DNA of 24,809 bases from Pseudomonadota bacterium (GCA_023461075.1 JAEWNY010000065.1:1-24809), one strand, 5' to 3'; shown: positions 16,213-24,510, counted from the stretch's first letter. Made by a program: numbers and translations. The notes: generated by a model not told the origin, from the sequence alone.

Positions 16213-17678
16213 GGCGTGCACTCGTCGATCGTCGCACGCAGTTCGGCGATGAGGTCGCTGGCCAGCATTCCGGCCATGCCACCGAGCGCCGCGCGATCGC
16301 CGGCGCGCGCATGCAGCCACGCGCCCGCCGATGCGGCATCGAATGCCTTAAAGCCCTGCGCCAGCAGAGTGGCGATGACGCCGGTCAGCGCATCGCCCAT
16401 CCCGCCGGAGGCCATGCCGGGATTGCCTATGTCGGTGACGCGAAGGCTTTGCTCGGCGTCGACGACGATCGTGCCTGCGCCTTTCAGAACGACAGTGCAC
16501 TCGAAGCGTTTGCTCATCTGGGTCGCGGCAGCGAAACGGTCGGCCTGCACTGCGCGGATTTCGACGTCGAGCAATCGCGCGGCTTCGCCCGGATGCGGGG
16601 TCAGTACCGCGTTGGGCAACGCACGCGGCGATGCCGCCAGCAGGTTGAGCGCGTCGGCATCGACCACCATGGGCTTGCCGGCCCCGATGGCGGCATCAAA
16701 AAGCGCGCGACCCCATGCCCCCTGCCCAAGACCCGGCCCGATCGCGAGCACATCGGCGCGATCGAGCAAGGTCCGCAGCGCATCCGCATCGTCCACCGCG
16801 TGCACCATCGCTTCCGGACGTCGTGCCAACAGCATCGCCACATGCTCGGCACGCGTCGCCACCGAAACCAGGCCGGCACCGCAGCGCAACGCTGCTTCGG
16901 CGCTCAAGGCGATCGCGCCACCGCTGCCGTGGTCGCCGCCGATCGTCAGCACATGGCCGAAGCGACCCTTGTGAGAATCACGAGGGCGTCGCGGAAAACA
17001 CGGGCACGGCTGCACTTCGGCTTGGGCAGTGACGCCGTCGAACACGGCTGCCGGCAGGTCGAGCCGCGCCAACGAAAGCTTGCTCGCATGATCGAGCGCC
17101 GCGCCGGTCGCAAGTCCCGCGTGGGCAGCGATGAACTGGAGGGTCCGTGTGGCGATGATCGACACCCCGGGAACCCCGCCAAGTTGAGCGTTGACGCCGC
17201 TGGGCACGTCCAGCGCGAGGATCGGCGTGCCCGATGCATTCGCGGCTTCTATCATTCGAGCGAACTCGCCTTCGGGCGCGCGATCGCCGCCGATGCCGAA
17301 CAGCGCATCGACGATGACATCGGCGTCCGGCAAGACGCCATCGAACACCTCAACGCGCCCCCCGGCATCGCGATATTCGCGGGCCATCGTACGTGCCAGC
17401 GACGTGCGCGGCTCGCAGCCGGCAGCTTGCGCGACACGGATGTCCACGCCGGAGCCGAGGGCGTGCTTGGCCAATACCCAGCCGTCGCCGCCATTGTTGC
17501 CGGGACCGCAAAGCACGACGACGCGTCGTGCCTGTGGCCAGTGTTCGAGCAGGCAACGCCACGCGGCCTGGCCGGCGCGGCGCATCAGGGTGGTCTCATC
17601 GATGCCGGCGACCTCGCGTGCGCGGCGTTCGAGTTCACGCAGCGCGGCGGTGTCGTACAACGCGAGAGGATTCGGCAT
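16209..17678 (-). CDS. nnr: Bifunctional NAD(P)H-hydrate epimerase/dehydratase
   Basis: A 489-residue two-domain repair enzyme. The N-terminal YjeF_N domain (about 1-210) epimerises damaged S/R-NAD(P)H hydrates and shows GPGNNGGDG at 58-66 and LDVPSGV. The C-terminal ribokinase-like dehydratase domain (about 215-489) removes water using ADP and shows GGDHGSGGAIALSAEAAL, GPGLGQG, LTPHPGEAARLL and the nucleotide-site GGMGDALTG near the C-terminus. The ATG at 17678 lies 22 bases from the divergent queG start, with a TATAGA -10-like element 8 bases before the ATG, so the message may be leaderless. It heads the nnr-tsaE-amiC-mutL operon and overlaps tsaE by 4 bases. Confidence 0.96.
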   Translation of the reverse strand: MPNPLALYDTAALRELERRAREVAGIDETTLMRRAGQAAWRCLLEHWPQARRVVVLCGPGNNGGDGWVLAKHALGSGVDIRVAQAAGCEPRTSLARTMAREYRDAGGRVEVFDGVLPDADVIVDALFGIGGDRAPEGEFARMIEAANASGTPILALDVPSGVNAQLGGVPGVSIIATRTLQFIAAHAGLATGAALDHASKLSLARLDLPAAVFDGVTAQAEVQPCPCFPRRPRDSHKGRFGHVLTIGGDHGSGGAIALSAEAALRCGAGLVSVATRAEHVAMLLARRPEAMVHAVDDADALRTLLDRADVLAIGPGLGQGAWGRALFDAAIGAGKPMVVDADALNLLAASPRALPNAVLTPHPGEAARLLDVEIRAVQADRFAAATQMSKRFECTVVLKGAGTIVVDAEQSLRVTDIGNPGMASGGMGDALTGVIATLLAQGFKAFDAASAGAWLHARAGDRAALGGMAGMLASDLIAELRATIDECTP

Positions 17679-17686
17679 GTCGCGAT

Positions 17687-17694
17687 TCTATACT
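17687..17694. promoter_or_regulatory. Overlapping divergent -10 elements of nnr and queG
   Basis: On the plus strand TATACT (17689-17694) ends 6 bases before the queG ATG at 17701. On the minus strand TATAGA (17692-17687) ends 8 bases before the nnr ATG at 17678. Both spacings put the expected transcription start at or next to the start codon, so both messages could be leaderless. No good -35 is visible for either direction. The hexamers share the central TATA bases, the geometry of a bidirectional promoter. Confidence 0.5.
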
Positions 17695-17700
17695 TCGCGC

Positions 17701-18759
17701 ATGCCGCCGAACGCCGACATCGATACGCTGACCGCGCGGATCCGCGAGGAAGCCGCATCGCTCGGTTACACCCGCTTCGGCATCAGCGGCGTTGAACTGG
17801 GCGATGACGAGAGCCACCTGCGCCGCTGGCTGGACGCGGGCATGCACGGCACGATGCAGTGGATGGCCGCGCACGGCGACAAGCGCTCGCGCCCGGATGA
17901 ATTGATCCCCGGCACGGTATCGGTGATCTCGGTCGGTCTCGACTACGGCCGCGAACACGAGGAAGCCTGGGCCACGCTTGCGGACGGCGAACGCGCCTAC
18001 GTGGCGCGTTATGCGTTGGGCCGCGATTACCACAAGCTGATTCGACAGCGCCTGCAGACACTCGCCGAGCGCATCGAGGCGATTGTCGGGCCGATCGGAC
18101 ACCGGGTGTTCGTCGATTCGGCACCGGTGCTCGAACGCGCGCTCGCCCGCAACGCCGGCCTCGGCTGGATCGGCAAGCACACCTGCCTGATCGACAAGGA
18201 CGGCGGCTCGTGGTTCTTCCTCGGCGAGATCTATGTCGATCTCGCCCTGCCGGTGGCCACTCCCGCCATCGACCATTGCGGCACGTGCAAGCGATGCATC
18301 GACATCTGCCCGACCCAGGCGATCATCGCGCCCTACCGGCTGGATGCACGCCGCTGCATCAGCTATCTCACCATCGAGCACGAGGGTGCGATCCCCCTGG
18401 AATTCCGAGAAGCGATCGGCAACCGCATCTTCGGCTGCGACGATTGCCAACTCGTCTGCCCTTGGAACAAGTTCGCGCAGCGTTTCGAAGAGCCGGATTT
18501 CCTGCCGCGCAATGGCCTGGACCAGGCCAGCCTCACCGAACTGTTCGCCTGGGATGAAGAGGAGTTCCTGCGCCGCACCGAGGGTTCAGCGATCCGCCGC
18601 AGCGGCCACGAGCGCTGGCTACGCAATATCGCGATCGCACTCGGCAATGCGCCGACCACGGCGGATGTCGTTTCGTCCCTGCGTTCGCGTGAATCACATC
18701 CTTCCGCCATCGTGCGCGAACACGTGGCGTGGGCGCTTTCGCGCCACCTCGGCCATTGA
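17701..18759 (+). CDS. queG: Epoxyqueuosine reductase
   Basis: A 352-residue cytosolic cobalamin- and [4Fe-4S]-dependent enzyme that reduces epoxyqueuosine to queuosine in the wobble position of GUN-decoding tRNAs. The N-terminal part (DUF1730-type, cobalamin binding) includes HGTMQWMA and the FVDSAPVLERALARNAGLGW segment. The two-cluster ferredoxin domain has C193/196/199/203 (CGTCKRCIDICP), C219 (RRCISYLTIEH) and C246/249/253 (GCDDCQLVCPWN). A helical C-terminal region ends the protein. I chose the ATG at 17701, directly behind a TATACT -10, over the ATG at 17677, which would overlap the nnr start codon. No Shine-Dalgarno is visible. It converges on pgi, the stops being 3 bases apart. Confidence 0.95.
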   Translation: MPPNADIDTLTARIREEAASLGYTRFGISGVELGDDESHLRRWLDAGMHGTMQWMAAHGDKRSRPDELIPGTVSVISVGLDYGREHEEAWATLADGERAYVARYALGRDYHKLIRQRLQTLAERIEAIVGPIGHRVFVDSAPVLERALARNAGLGWIGKHTCLIDKDGGSWFFLGEIYVDLALPVATPAIDHCGTCKRCIDICPTQAIIAPYRLDARRCISYLTIEHEGAIPLEFREAIGNRIFGCDDCQLVCPWNKFAQRFEEPDFLPRNGLDQASLTELFAWDEEEFLRRTEGSAIRRSGHERWLRNIAIALGNAPTTADVVSSLRSRESHPSAIVREHVAWALSRHLGH

Positions 18760-18762
18760 GGC

Positions 18763-20265
18763 TCAGCGCCGTGCGGCGAGCTGGGTGACCAATTCGCGGG
18801 TGACCGCATCACCCGCTTCCGCTTCCCCGCGCAGCACCGGCAGCAGCTCATTGGCGAGCTGCTTGCCCAGTTCGACGCCGAACTGGTCGAAGGCATTGAT
18901 GCCCCACAGCACCGATTGCAGGTAGACGCTGTGTTCGTACAGCGCAATGAGATGGCCGAGAGAAGCCGGCGTCAACGCATCGAGCAACAGCAAGGTACTC
19001 GGGCGTCCACCGGGATAGCGACGATGCGGATCGTCGCTGTCCTGCCCGTTGGCCAGCGCCTCGCTCTGCGCCAGCAGGTTGGAGAGCAACGCGGCATGGC
19101 TGGCCGGATGCGCGTGGTCCGGACGCACCACGCCGATGAAATCCGCCGGCACGATCTGCGTACCCTGGTGCAGGGCCTGGAAAAAGCTGTGCTGCACATC
19201 GCTGCCGGTGCCACCCCACCAGACCGGCACGGTGTCGCCGTCGAGCGCGCTGCCATCGCCGCGCACGCGCTTGCCCAGGCTTTCCATCACCAGCTGCTGC
19301 AGGTAGGCCGGCAGCAGTCGCAGGCGCTCGTCATAGGGCAATACGGCTTGTGTGGCCGCATGCTGGGCTTCGCGATTCCACAGCGCGGTGAGCGCATGCC
19401 AGACCGCGAGATTCTGCTCCAGCGGCGCTTCCCGCGCATGACGGTCGAACGCGGCGGCACCGTCCAGCAATTCGCGGAAGCCGTCCATTCCGATGGCCAA
19501 CGCGATCGGGAATCCTACCGCCGACCACAGCGAATAGCGCCCACCGACCCAATCCCACATCGGCAGGATGCGTTCGGGTGCGATACCGAATTCGCGGCCG
19601 GCGCGTTCGATGTTGGCACTGACCGCATACATCCGCGCGTCATCGTCCAGCCATTCGCGCAGGATGCCGCCGTTGATCAGGGTTTCCTGGGTGCCGAAGG
19701 TCTTGGATATGGCGATACCGAGCGTGTGTGCCGGATCGAGCCCGGCAAGCACCCGGCTGATCGAAGCCGCATCGACATTGGAGACGAAGTGAACGCGGGG
19801 GCGCCGGTCTTGCGGCGCCAGCGCATCGACCACCATCCGCGGGCCCAGGTCCGACCCGCCGATGCCGACGCTGACCACGTCGGTGATGGATGGATCTGCC
19901 TCGATCGCGGCGGCCATCGCGGCCATCGCGTCCTGCGCTTGGCGCGCCTGGGCATGCGCCGCTGCAGCGACAGGCGCACTCGAAAGATCACCGCGCAGCG
20001 CGGTGTGCAGGGCGGCACGGCCTTCGGTGTTGTTGACCTTTTCGCCATCGGCGAGACGACGCATCGCGCCGGCAAGATCGGCCTCGCGGGCGATCGCGAA
20101 CAGCGCGTCGAGCCCGGCGCGATCGTAGTGCTGGCGCGCGAAGTTGGCGTACAGCGGCCCGACCCTGAGCGAGAAGTCATGCGCGCGCGCCGGGTCTGCT
20201 TCGATCAGTGAGCGCAGGCTCGTTGCCTGCAGTCGCGCGGCCTCGTCCGCCAGGCGCGAGCGCAT
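18763..20265 (-). CDS. pgi: Glucose-6-phosphate isomerase
   Basis: A 500-residue cytosolic enzyme interconverting glucose 6-phosphate and fructose 6-phosphate. Family marks seen in order are the SVGIGGSDLGPRM segment, SKTFGTQETLING, the signature DWVGGRYSLWSAVGFP, the active-site ESLGKRV, a GTGSDVQHSFFQALHQGT block with the catalytic histidine, and the C-terminal GVELGKQLA with the catalytic lysine. It is somewhat shorter than the E. coli enzyme, mainly at the N-terminus. The ATG at 20265 lies 2 bases after the panD stop. An in-frame TTG at 20271 overlaps that stop and is less likely. It is the last gene of the leftward operon and probably shares the panD promoter. Confidence 0.97.
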   Translation of the reverse strand: MRSRLADEAARLQATSLRSLIEADPARAHDFSLRVGPLYANFARQHYDRAGLDALFAIAREADLAGAMRRLADGEKVNNTEGRAALHTALRGDLSSAPVAAAAHAQARQAQDAMAAMAAAIEADPSITDVVSVGIGGSDLGPRMVVDALAPQDRRPRVHFVSNVDAASISRVLAGLDPAHTLGIAISKTFGTQETLINGGILREWLDDDARMYAVSANIERAGREFGIAPERILPMWDWVGGRYSLWSAVGFPIALAIGMDGFRELLDGAAAFDRHAREAPLEQNLAVWHALTALWNREAQHAATQAVLPYDERLRLLPAYLQQLVMESLGKRVRGDGSALDGDTVPVWWGGTGSDVQHSFFQALHQGTQIVPADFIGVVRPDHAHPASHAALLSNLLAQSEALANGQDSDDPHRRYPGGRPSTLLLLDALTPASLGHLIALYEHSVYLQSVLWGINAFDQFGVELGKQLANELLPVLRGEAEAGDAVTRELVTQLAARR

Positions 20266-20267
20266 GC

Positions 20268-20648
20268 TCAAGCGGCCTGCGCGGGGATCGATTCGTTGGT
20301 ATGGGTGAGCCGGTTCTCCCGGTCAACGTAGACCAGGGTCGGCTTGTACTTGGCGGCCTCTGCAGCATCGAGCTGGCCATACGCGCAGATGATGACCAGG
20401 TCGCCCGGCTGCGCCTTGTGCGCGGCCGCACCGTTGACCGAGATGATGCCGCTGCCGGCGTCGGCGCGGATCGCATAGGTCGCGAAGCGTTCGCCGTTGT
20501 TGACGTTGTAGATCTCGACGCGCTCGTTCTCGAGGATACCGGCGATCTCCAGCAGGCGGCTGTCGATGGCACAGGAGCCTTCGTAATGCAGTTCCGCGTG
20601 GGTCACGCTGGCGCGATGGATCTTGGCTTTCAGCAGGGTCAGTAACAT
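20268..20648 (-). CDS. panD: Aspartate 1-decarboxylase proenzyme
   Basis: A 126-residue pyruvoyl enzyme that decarboxylates L-aspartate to beta-alanine for pantothenate. Autocleavage is expected between Gly24 and Ser25 (HYEGSC), giving the Ser-derived pyruvoyl group. The NVNNGERFATYAI and NGAAAHKAQPGDLVII segments are typical and the length is normal for the family. The ATG at 20648 has a GGAG about 9 bases upstream. It lies 99 bases after panC with its own promoter-like sequence, and pgi follows 2 bases after its stop. Confidence 0.98.
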   Translation of the reverse strand: MLLTLLKAKIHRASVTHAELHYEGSCAIDSRLLEIAGILENERVEIYNVNNGERFATYAIRADAGSGIISVNGAAAHKAQPGDLVIICAYGQLDAAEAAKYKPTLVYVDRENRLTHTNESIPAQAA

Positions 20649-20681
20649 GGCGGTCGGCTCCGGGCCGAAGGAAACAGGCGC

Positions 20682-20710
20682 AGTGTAGGCAGTGGTTTTT
20701 CGCGCTGCAA
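20682..20710 (-). promoter_or_regulatory. Sigma70-type promoter of panD-pgi
   Basis: On the minus strand TTGCAG (20710-20705) and TACACT (20687-20682) are separated by exactly 17 bases, four and five matches to consensus respectively. The start of transcription would be near 20675, about 27 bases before the panD ATG. It lies inside the operon, in the panC-panD gap. Confidence 0.65.
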
Positions 20711-20747
20711 CAATCCGCGACGGACGTTCAGCCTGCGCGATGCATCG

Positions 20748-21596
20748 TCAATCCAGTGCGAATTCCAGGTTGTCGATCAGCCGCGTGCGGCCCAGACGGG
20801 CGGCGATCAGCGCCACCCGCCGGCCCGGTTCGCCATCGACAGGCTCAGCGAGTTCCGGCGTGCGTATCACCGCGTAATCGGGTACGAATCCGGCCAACTC
20901 CAGCGCGCGCCGTGCGTTGGCCTCGATCAGTCCGCGCGAGAGCCCGGCCTGCGCGGCATCACGCATCGCCTGCAAGGTGCGATGGATCACCGGCGCGACC
21001 GACCGTTCCTCTTCGGACAGATACTGGTTGCGCGAGCTCATCGCCAGTCCATCCTCGTCGCGACGGGTCTCGGCGCCGACGACATCGATCGGGAACGCGA
21101 GATCGCGCACCATGTGGCGGATCACCGCGAGTTGCTGGTAATCCTTGTGGCCGAACACCGCGACATCCGGCTGCACCTGGTTGAACAGCCGCGCGACCAC
21201 CGTGGCGACCCCATCGAAATGCCCGGGACGCGCCGCGCCATCCAGCGTTTCGGTCACGCCCGGCACGCTCACCTTGACCGCATTTTCGACGCCCAGCGGA
21301 TACATCGTCTCGACCGAGGGCAACCACAACAGGTCGCAGCCGGCATCGTCCAGGCCATGCGCGTCGGCATCCGGCGTGCGCGGATAGCGGTCGAAATCCT
21401 CGTTCGGGCCAAACTGGGTCGGGTTGACGAAGACGCTGGCGACCACCCGATCGGCATGCTGGCGCGCAAGCCCGATCAGCGAGTAATGCCCGGCGTGCAG
21501 GTTGCCCATGGTCGGGACGAAGCCGATGCGCTGCCCGGCCCGGCGCCAGCCACGCACCTGCGCACGCAGCGAATCGAGCGATGTCGCGGTGATCAT
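20748..21596 (-). CDS. panC: Pantoate-beta-alanine ligase (pantothenate synthetase)
   Basis: A 282-residue cytosolic enzyme that adenylates pantoate and joins it to beta-alanine. The HIGH-like PTMGNLHAGHYSLI is at about residues 28-41. FVNPTQFGPNEDFDRYPRT, FGHKDYQQLAVIRHMV and the KMSKS-equivalent GLAMSSRNQYLS follow in the expected order. The length is normal. The ATG at 21596 (MITATSLDSL) fits the family N-terminus; a weak GAGGA lies about 10 bases upstream. It follows panB by 13 bases and precedes panD, keeping the three pantothenate genes together. Confidence 0.98.
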   Translation of the reverse strand: MITATSLDSLRAQVRGWRRAGQRIGFVPTMGNLHAGHYSLIGLARQHADRVVASVFVNPTQFGPNEDFDRYPRTPDADAHGLDDAGCDLLWLPSVETMYPLGVENAVKVSVPGVTETLDGAARPGHFDGVATVVARLFNQVQPDVAVFGHKDYQQLAVIRHMVRDLAFPIDVVGAETRRDEDGLAMSSRNQYLSEEERSVAPVIHRTLQAMRDAAQAGLSRGLIEANARRALELAGFVPDYAVIRTPELAEPVDGEPGRRVALIAARLGRTRLIDNLEFALD

Positions 21597-21609
21597 CGGA
21601 GGGCGATCC

Positions 21610-22437
21610 TCAGGCCTCGTAGCCGTGTTCTGGCGCCGGGAAACTGCCGTCCTGCACCGCGTCGGCATAGGCCCGGACTGCGCCGGCGATCGAACCGCCA
21701 TCGGCAAGGAAATCGCGCACGAAGCGTGGGCGACGATGGCCACTGTCGAGGCCGAGCATGTCGTGCAGCACCAGCACCTGGCCATCGCAATCGGGACCGG
21801 CGCCGATGCCGATGGTCGGAATCGGCGAAGCACGGGTGATGTCGGCGGCCAGGGTGGACGGCACGGCTTCAAGCACCAGCAGTGTGGCACCTGCCTCGGC
21901 AACCGCCAGCGCATCAGCGCGCAACTTTTCCGCCGCCGCATCGCCGCGGCCCTGCACCTTGAATCCGCCGAAGCGCAGCACCGATTGCGGGGTCAGGCCG
22001 AGGTGCGCGCATACCGGGATCTCGCGTTCGACCAGATAGCGGATCGTTTCGAGTTTATGGCCAGCGCCCTCGAGCTTGACCATGCCGGCGCCGGCCGCAA
22101 GGAATTCGGCCGCCGCATCCAGCGCACGCTCGGGAGAGGCATCGGCCAGAAACGGCAGGTCGGCGACGATCAGCACGCGCCGGGTCGCCGCCGCAACGCA
22201 GCTCGTGTGGTAGGCGATGTCATCCACCGACACCGCCAGCGTGGAATCACCGCCCTGCACCACCATGCCCAGCGAGTCGCCGATCAGGATGAGGTCGACG
22301 CCGTTGGCATCGAGCGTGCGCGCGAATCCGGCGTCGTAACAGGTCAGCATCACCAGCTTGTGGCCGGCCTCGCGCATCGCTGCCAGCTGTGGCACGGTCA
22401 CCGGCTTGGTGGACGTTTCGATGGGTGCGGTGGTCAT
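21610..22437 (-). CDS. panB: 3-methyl-2-oxobutanoate hydroxymethyltransferase
   Basis: A 275-residue cytosolic enzyme that transfers a hydroxymethyl group from methylene-tetrahydrofolate to ketoisovalerate, giving ketopantoate. Visible family marks are MLTCYDAGFA, the metal-site GDSLGMV, VKLEGA, HLGLTPQS and the LVLEAVP segment with the catalytic-type glutamate, then TIGIGAGPDCDGQVLV. Length and start are as expected. It lies 36 bases after folK, which makes the folate cofactor precursor, so operon and metabolism are linked. The ribosome site is weak. Confidence 0.98.
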   Translation of the reverse strand: MTTAPIETSTKPVTVPQLAAMREAGHKLVMLTCYDAGFARTLDANGVDLILIGDSLGMVVQGGDSTLAVSVDDIAYHTSCVAAATRRVLIVADLPFLADASPERALDAAAEFLAAGAGMVKLEGAGHKLETIRYLVEREIPVCAHLGLTPQSVLRFGGFKVQGRGDAAAEKLRADALAVAEAGATLLVLEAVPSTLAADITRASPIPTIGIGAGPDCDGQVLVLHDMLGLDSGHRRPRFVRDFLADGGSIAGAVRAYADAVQDGSFPAPEHGYEA

Positions 22438-22473
22438 CGCGCGGTTCCGGAATCCAGCGATCGGACGGGAGCG

Positions 22474-22998
22474 CTAGCCTAACGCCTCGATGGTGAAACT
22501 TTCGCGGCCGAAGGCTGCCAGCGCCGCCAGAGCATCGCGCGCGCTGCCCCTACCGGGGATCTGCAGATCCGGGGCGATCTCCAGCAGCGGGACCAGCACG
22601 AAGGCACGTTCGTGCATGCGCGGATGCGGCAGGGTCAGGCCATCGATATCGATGAGCGCATCGCCATAGATCAACAGGTCGAGGTCAAGCGTGCGAGGGC
22701 CCCAACGCTCTTCGCGCGCGCGCTCGCGGCCATGCGCGCGTTCGATGGCGAACAGCGCCTGCAGCAACGCGATGGGCGTGAGGCGGGTGCGAATGCAGGC
22801 CACCGCATTGATGAAATCGGCCTGTTCGATGCCGCCGACCGGCGCGGTGCGATACAGCCGCGAAGCGGCCACCAGGCGAGTTTTGGGCAAGGCCCCGAGC
22901 GCTGCGAGCGCCTGCCGCAAGGTGGCCGGTGCATCACCCACGTTGCCGCCCAGACCGATGAAGGCCTCGACTGCGTCGCGCCGGGCGACTTCGCTCAT
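22474..22998 (-). CDS. folK: HPPK: 6-hydroxymethyl-7,8-dihydropterin pyrophosphokinase
   Basis: A 174-residue cytosolic folate-pathway enzyme transferring pyrophosphate from ATP to hydroxymethyldihydropterin. The N-terminal FIGLGGNVGD (13-22), the SRLYRTAPVGG segment, the FINAV pterin-contact strand and the HPPK signature WGPRTLDLDLLIYG are all present, followed by LPHPRMHERAFVLVPL. The length is normal. The ATG at 22998 overlaps the pcnB stop codon (ATGA, 4 bases), indicating translational coupling. panB follows. Confidence 0.97.
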   Translation of the reverse strand: MSEVARRDAVEAFIGLGGNVGDAPATLRQALAALGALPKTRLVAASRLYRTAPVGGIEQADFINAVACIRTRLTPIALLQALFAIERAHGRERAREERWGPRTLDLDLLIYGDALIDIDGLTLPHPRMHERAFVLVPLLEIAPDLQIPGRGSARDALAALAAFGRESFTIEALG

Positions 22999-24353
22999 CC
23001 TTCGTTGCGTGGTGGACGCCGACGACGCCGGCGCTTGCGCGGCGCGCCCTCGGCACGCTCGGCTTCCTCGGCGGCGATGGCGTCGGGGGAATCGGCATCG
23101 CCATCCTCCAGTCCGTCCGACGCCGGATCATTCGTCGCCTGCTCGCCACGCCAGTATTCGATGTCGGCGGCATGCTCGTCCGACGCATGCTGGCGCAATT
23201 GCAGGAAATCGAACGCCGCGCGGAAACGCGGGTGCGCCATCAATCGGCCCACACGCTTGCGTTGCGAAAAACGCGGCTGCAGCAGCCAGATTTCCTGCAT
23301 GGGGATGGAAAAACGGCGCGGCAAGGCGATCGTGCGGGTCTGGTGGATCGTCACCTGATCGGCGGCGCGGCGCTGGGCTTCGACCGCATGCATGCCCTGC
23401 GACTGCAGGCGCATCAATGCGCGGCAATAGGCCGGCCACAGCAGCAAGGCGAACAGGAAGGCCGGCGACACCGGCTCCTCGCGCGCGACGCGGGCATCGG
23501 TATTGGCCAAGCCAGCGATGACCATCCGCCGCAACGCACCCGTGCGATTGCTTTGCAGCGCCTCGGCGGTTTCCGGCAAAAGCACGCCGAGCAGGCCGTT
23601 GCGCTCCAGTCCCTCGAAACTGGCGACCGCATGGCCGGAGAGGAACAGCTTCAGCGTTTCCTCGAACAGGCGGGCCGGCGCGGCCTCGGACAACAGGCCG
23701 GCCAAGCGCGCGATCGGCGCGGCGGTCGCCGCCTCGATCTCGAAACCGAGCTTGGCCGCCAGCCGCACCGCGCGCAGCATCCGCACCGGGTCTTCGCGGT
23801 AGCGCGCTTCCGGGTCACCGATCAGGCGCAGCACCCGCGCCTCGACGTCGGCGAAACCGCCCACGTAATCGCGGACCGAGAAATCCTCGATCGCGTAATA
23901 CAGCGCGTTGGCGGTGAAGTCGCGGCGGACCGCGTCTTCCTCGATCGAGCCGTAGATGTTGTCGCGCAGGACGCGCCCGTCGTCGTGGATCTGGCGATCG
24001 CCAGCATCGTCGTTGCCGCCGGCGGCGCGGAAGGTGGCGACCTCGATGATCTCGCGGCCGAACACCACGTGCGCCAGGCGGAAGCGCCGGCCGATCAATC
24101 GGCAATTGCGGAACAGCGACTTGACCTCTTCCGGTGTGGCGTCGGTGGCGACATCGAAATCCTTGGGGATCACGCCGATCAACAGGTCACGGACCGCGCC
24201 GCCGACCAGATGCGCCTGGAAACCCGCCTCGCGCAGCCGGTACAGCACGCGCAGGGCATTCGGACTGATGTCCTTGCGCGAGACCGGATGGGCGTCGCGT
24301 GGGATGTGGTTGGGGGTCACCGTGACGGGACTGGAATCGGGAGTAGCCGACAT
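22995..24353 (-). CDS. pcnB: Poly(A) polymerase I
   Basis: A 452-residue class II nucleotidyltransferase that adds poly(A) tails to RNA 3' ends and promotes their decay. The catalytic domain shows LVGGAVRDLL (GG at 51-52) and the metal-binding DFDVAT (Asp65, Asp67). RRDFTANALYY and the RYREDPVRMLRAVRLAAKLGF RNA/tail-binding motif (split here by family convention) follow, then helical body domains. The last 60 or so residues are acidic and end in an Arg-rich tail (RKRRRRRRPPR), a feature also known in E. coli PcnB. The CCA-adding enzyme is the main alternative, but the long C-terminus and operon with folK favour PcnB. The ATG at 24353 heads the operon; a divergent promoter lies just upstream. 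Confidence 0.95.
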   Translation of the reverse strand: MSATPDSSPVTVTPNHIPRDAHPVSRKDISPNALRVLYRLREAGFQAHLVGGAVRDLLIGVIPKDFDVATDATPEEVKSLFRNCRLIGRRFRLAHVVFGREIIEVATFRAAGGNDDAGDRQIHDDGRVLRDNIYGSIEEDAVRRDFTANALYYAIEDFSVRDYVGGFADVEARVLRLIGDPEARYREDPVRMLRAVRLAAKLGFEIEAATAAPIARLAGLLSEAAPARLFEETLKLFLSGHAVASFEGLERNGLLGVLLPETAEALQSNRTGALRRMVIAGLANTDARVAREEPVSPAFLFALLLWPAYCRALMRLQSQGMHAVEAQRRAADQVTIHQTRTIALPRRFSIPMQEIWLLQPRFSQRKRVGRLMAHPRFRAAFDFLQLRQHASDEHAADIEYWRGEQATNDPASDGLEDGDADSPDAIAAEEAERAEGAPRKRRRRRRPPRNEG

Positions 24354-24389
24354 GCGTGTTGCGGGCGTGCCAATGAGCGCGAAGACGCC

Positions 24390-24420
24390 TATACTATCCC
24401 CCTCGCATTCATGCGACCAA
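24390..24420. promoter_or_regulatory. Divergent promoters of tRNA-Glu and pcnB with overlapping -10 elements
   Basis: On the plus strand TATACT (24390-24395) followed by a C-rich discriminator is a good -10 for the tRNA gene, although the -35 is weak. On the minus strand TAGTAT (24396-24391) is a -10 with TTGGTC (24420-24415) 18 bases upstream as -35, pointing to pcnB. The two -10 elements overlap almost completely. Confidence 0.5.
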
Positions 24421-24423
24421 TCC

Positions 24424-24499
24424 GCTCCCTTCGTCTAGCGGTCCAGGACGACGCCCTCTCACGGCGTAAACACGGGTTCGAGTCCCGTAGGGAGTACCA
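24424..24499 (+). tRNA. tRNA-Glu, anticodon CTC
   Basis: A complete cloverleaf is readable. The acceptor strand GCTCCCT (24424-24430) pairs with AGGGAGT, the first pair being G-U. The D arm is GTC/GAC. The anticodon stem ACGCC/GGCGT encloses the loop CTCTCAC with anticodon CTC at 24458-24460, decoding GAG. The T arm is CGGG-TTCGAGT-CCCG. The discriminator is A and CCA is encoded (24497-24499). The TTCGTCTAG start and overall sequence resemble proteobacterial tRNA-Glu. Confidence 0.93.
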
Positions 24500-24510
24500 G
24501 ATCCAGGGGC

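Noticed and set aside
14770..16974. 734-residue open frame on the plus strand across amiC, tsaE and nnr
   Set aside because: Spans three clearly identified minus-strand genes, has low-complexity composition and no family signature.
16182..17795. 537-residue plus-strand open frame antisense to nnr
   Set aside because: No ribosome site or motif, and it overlaps both nnr and the queG start in other frames.
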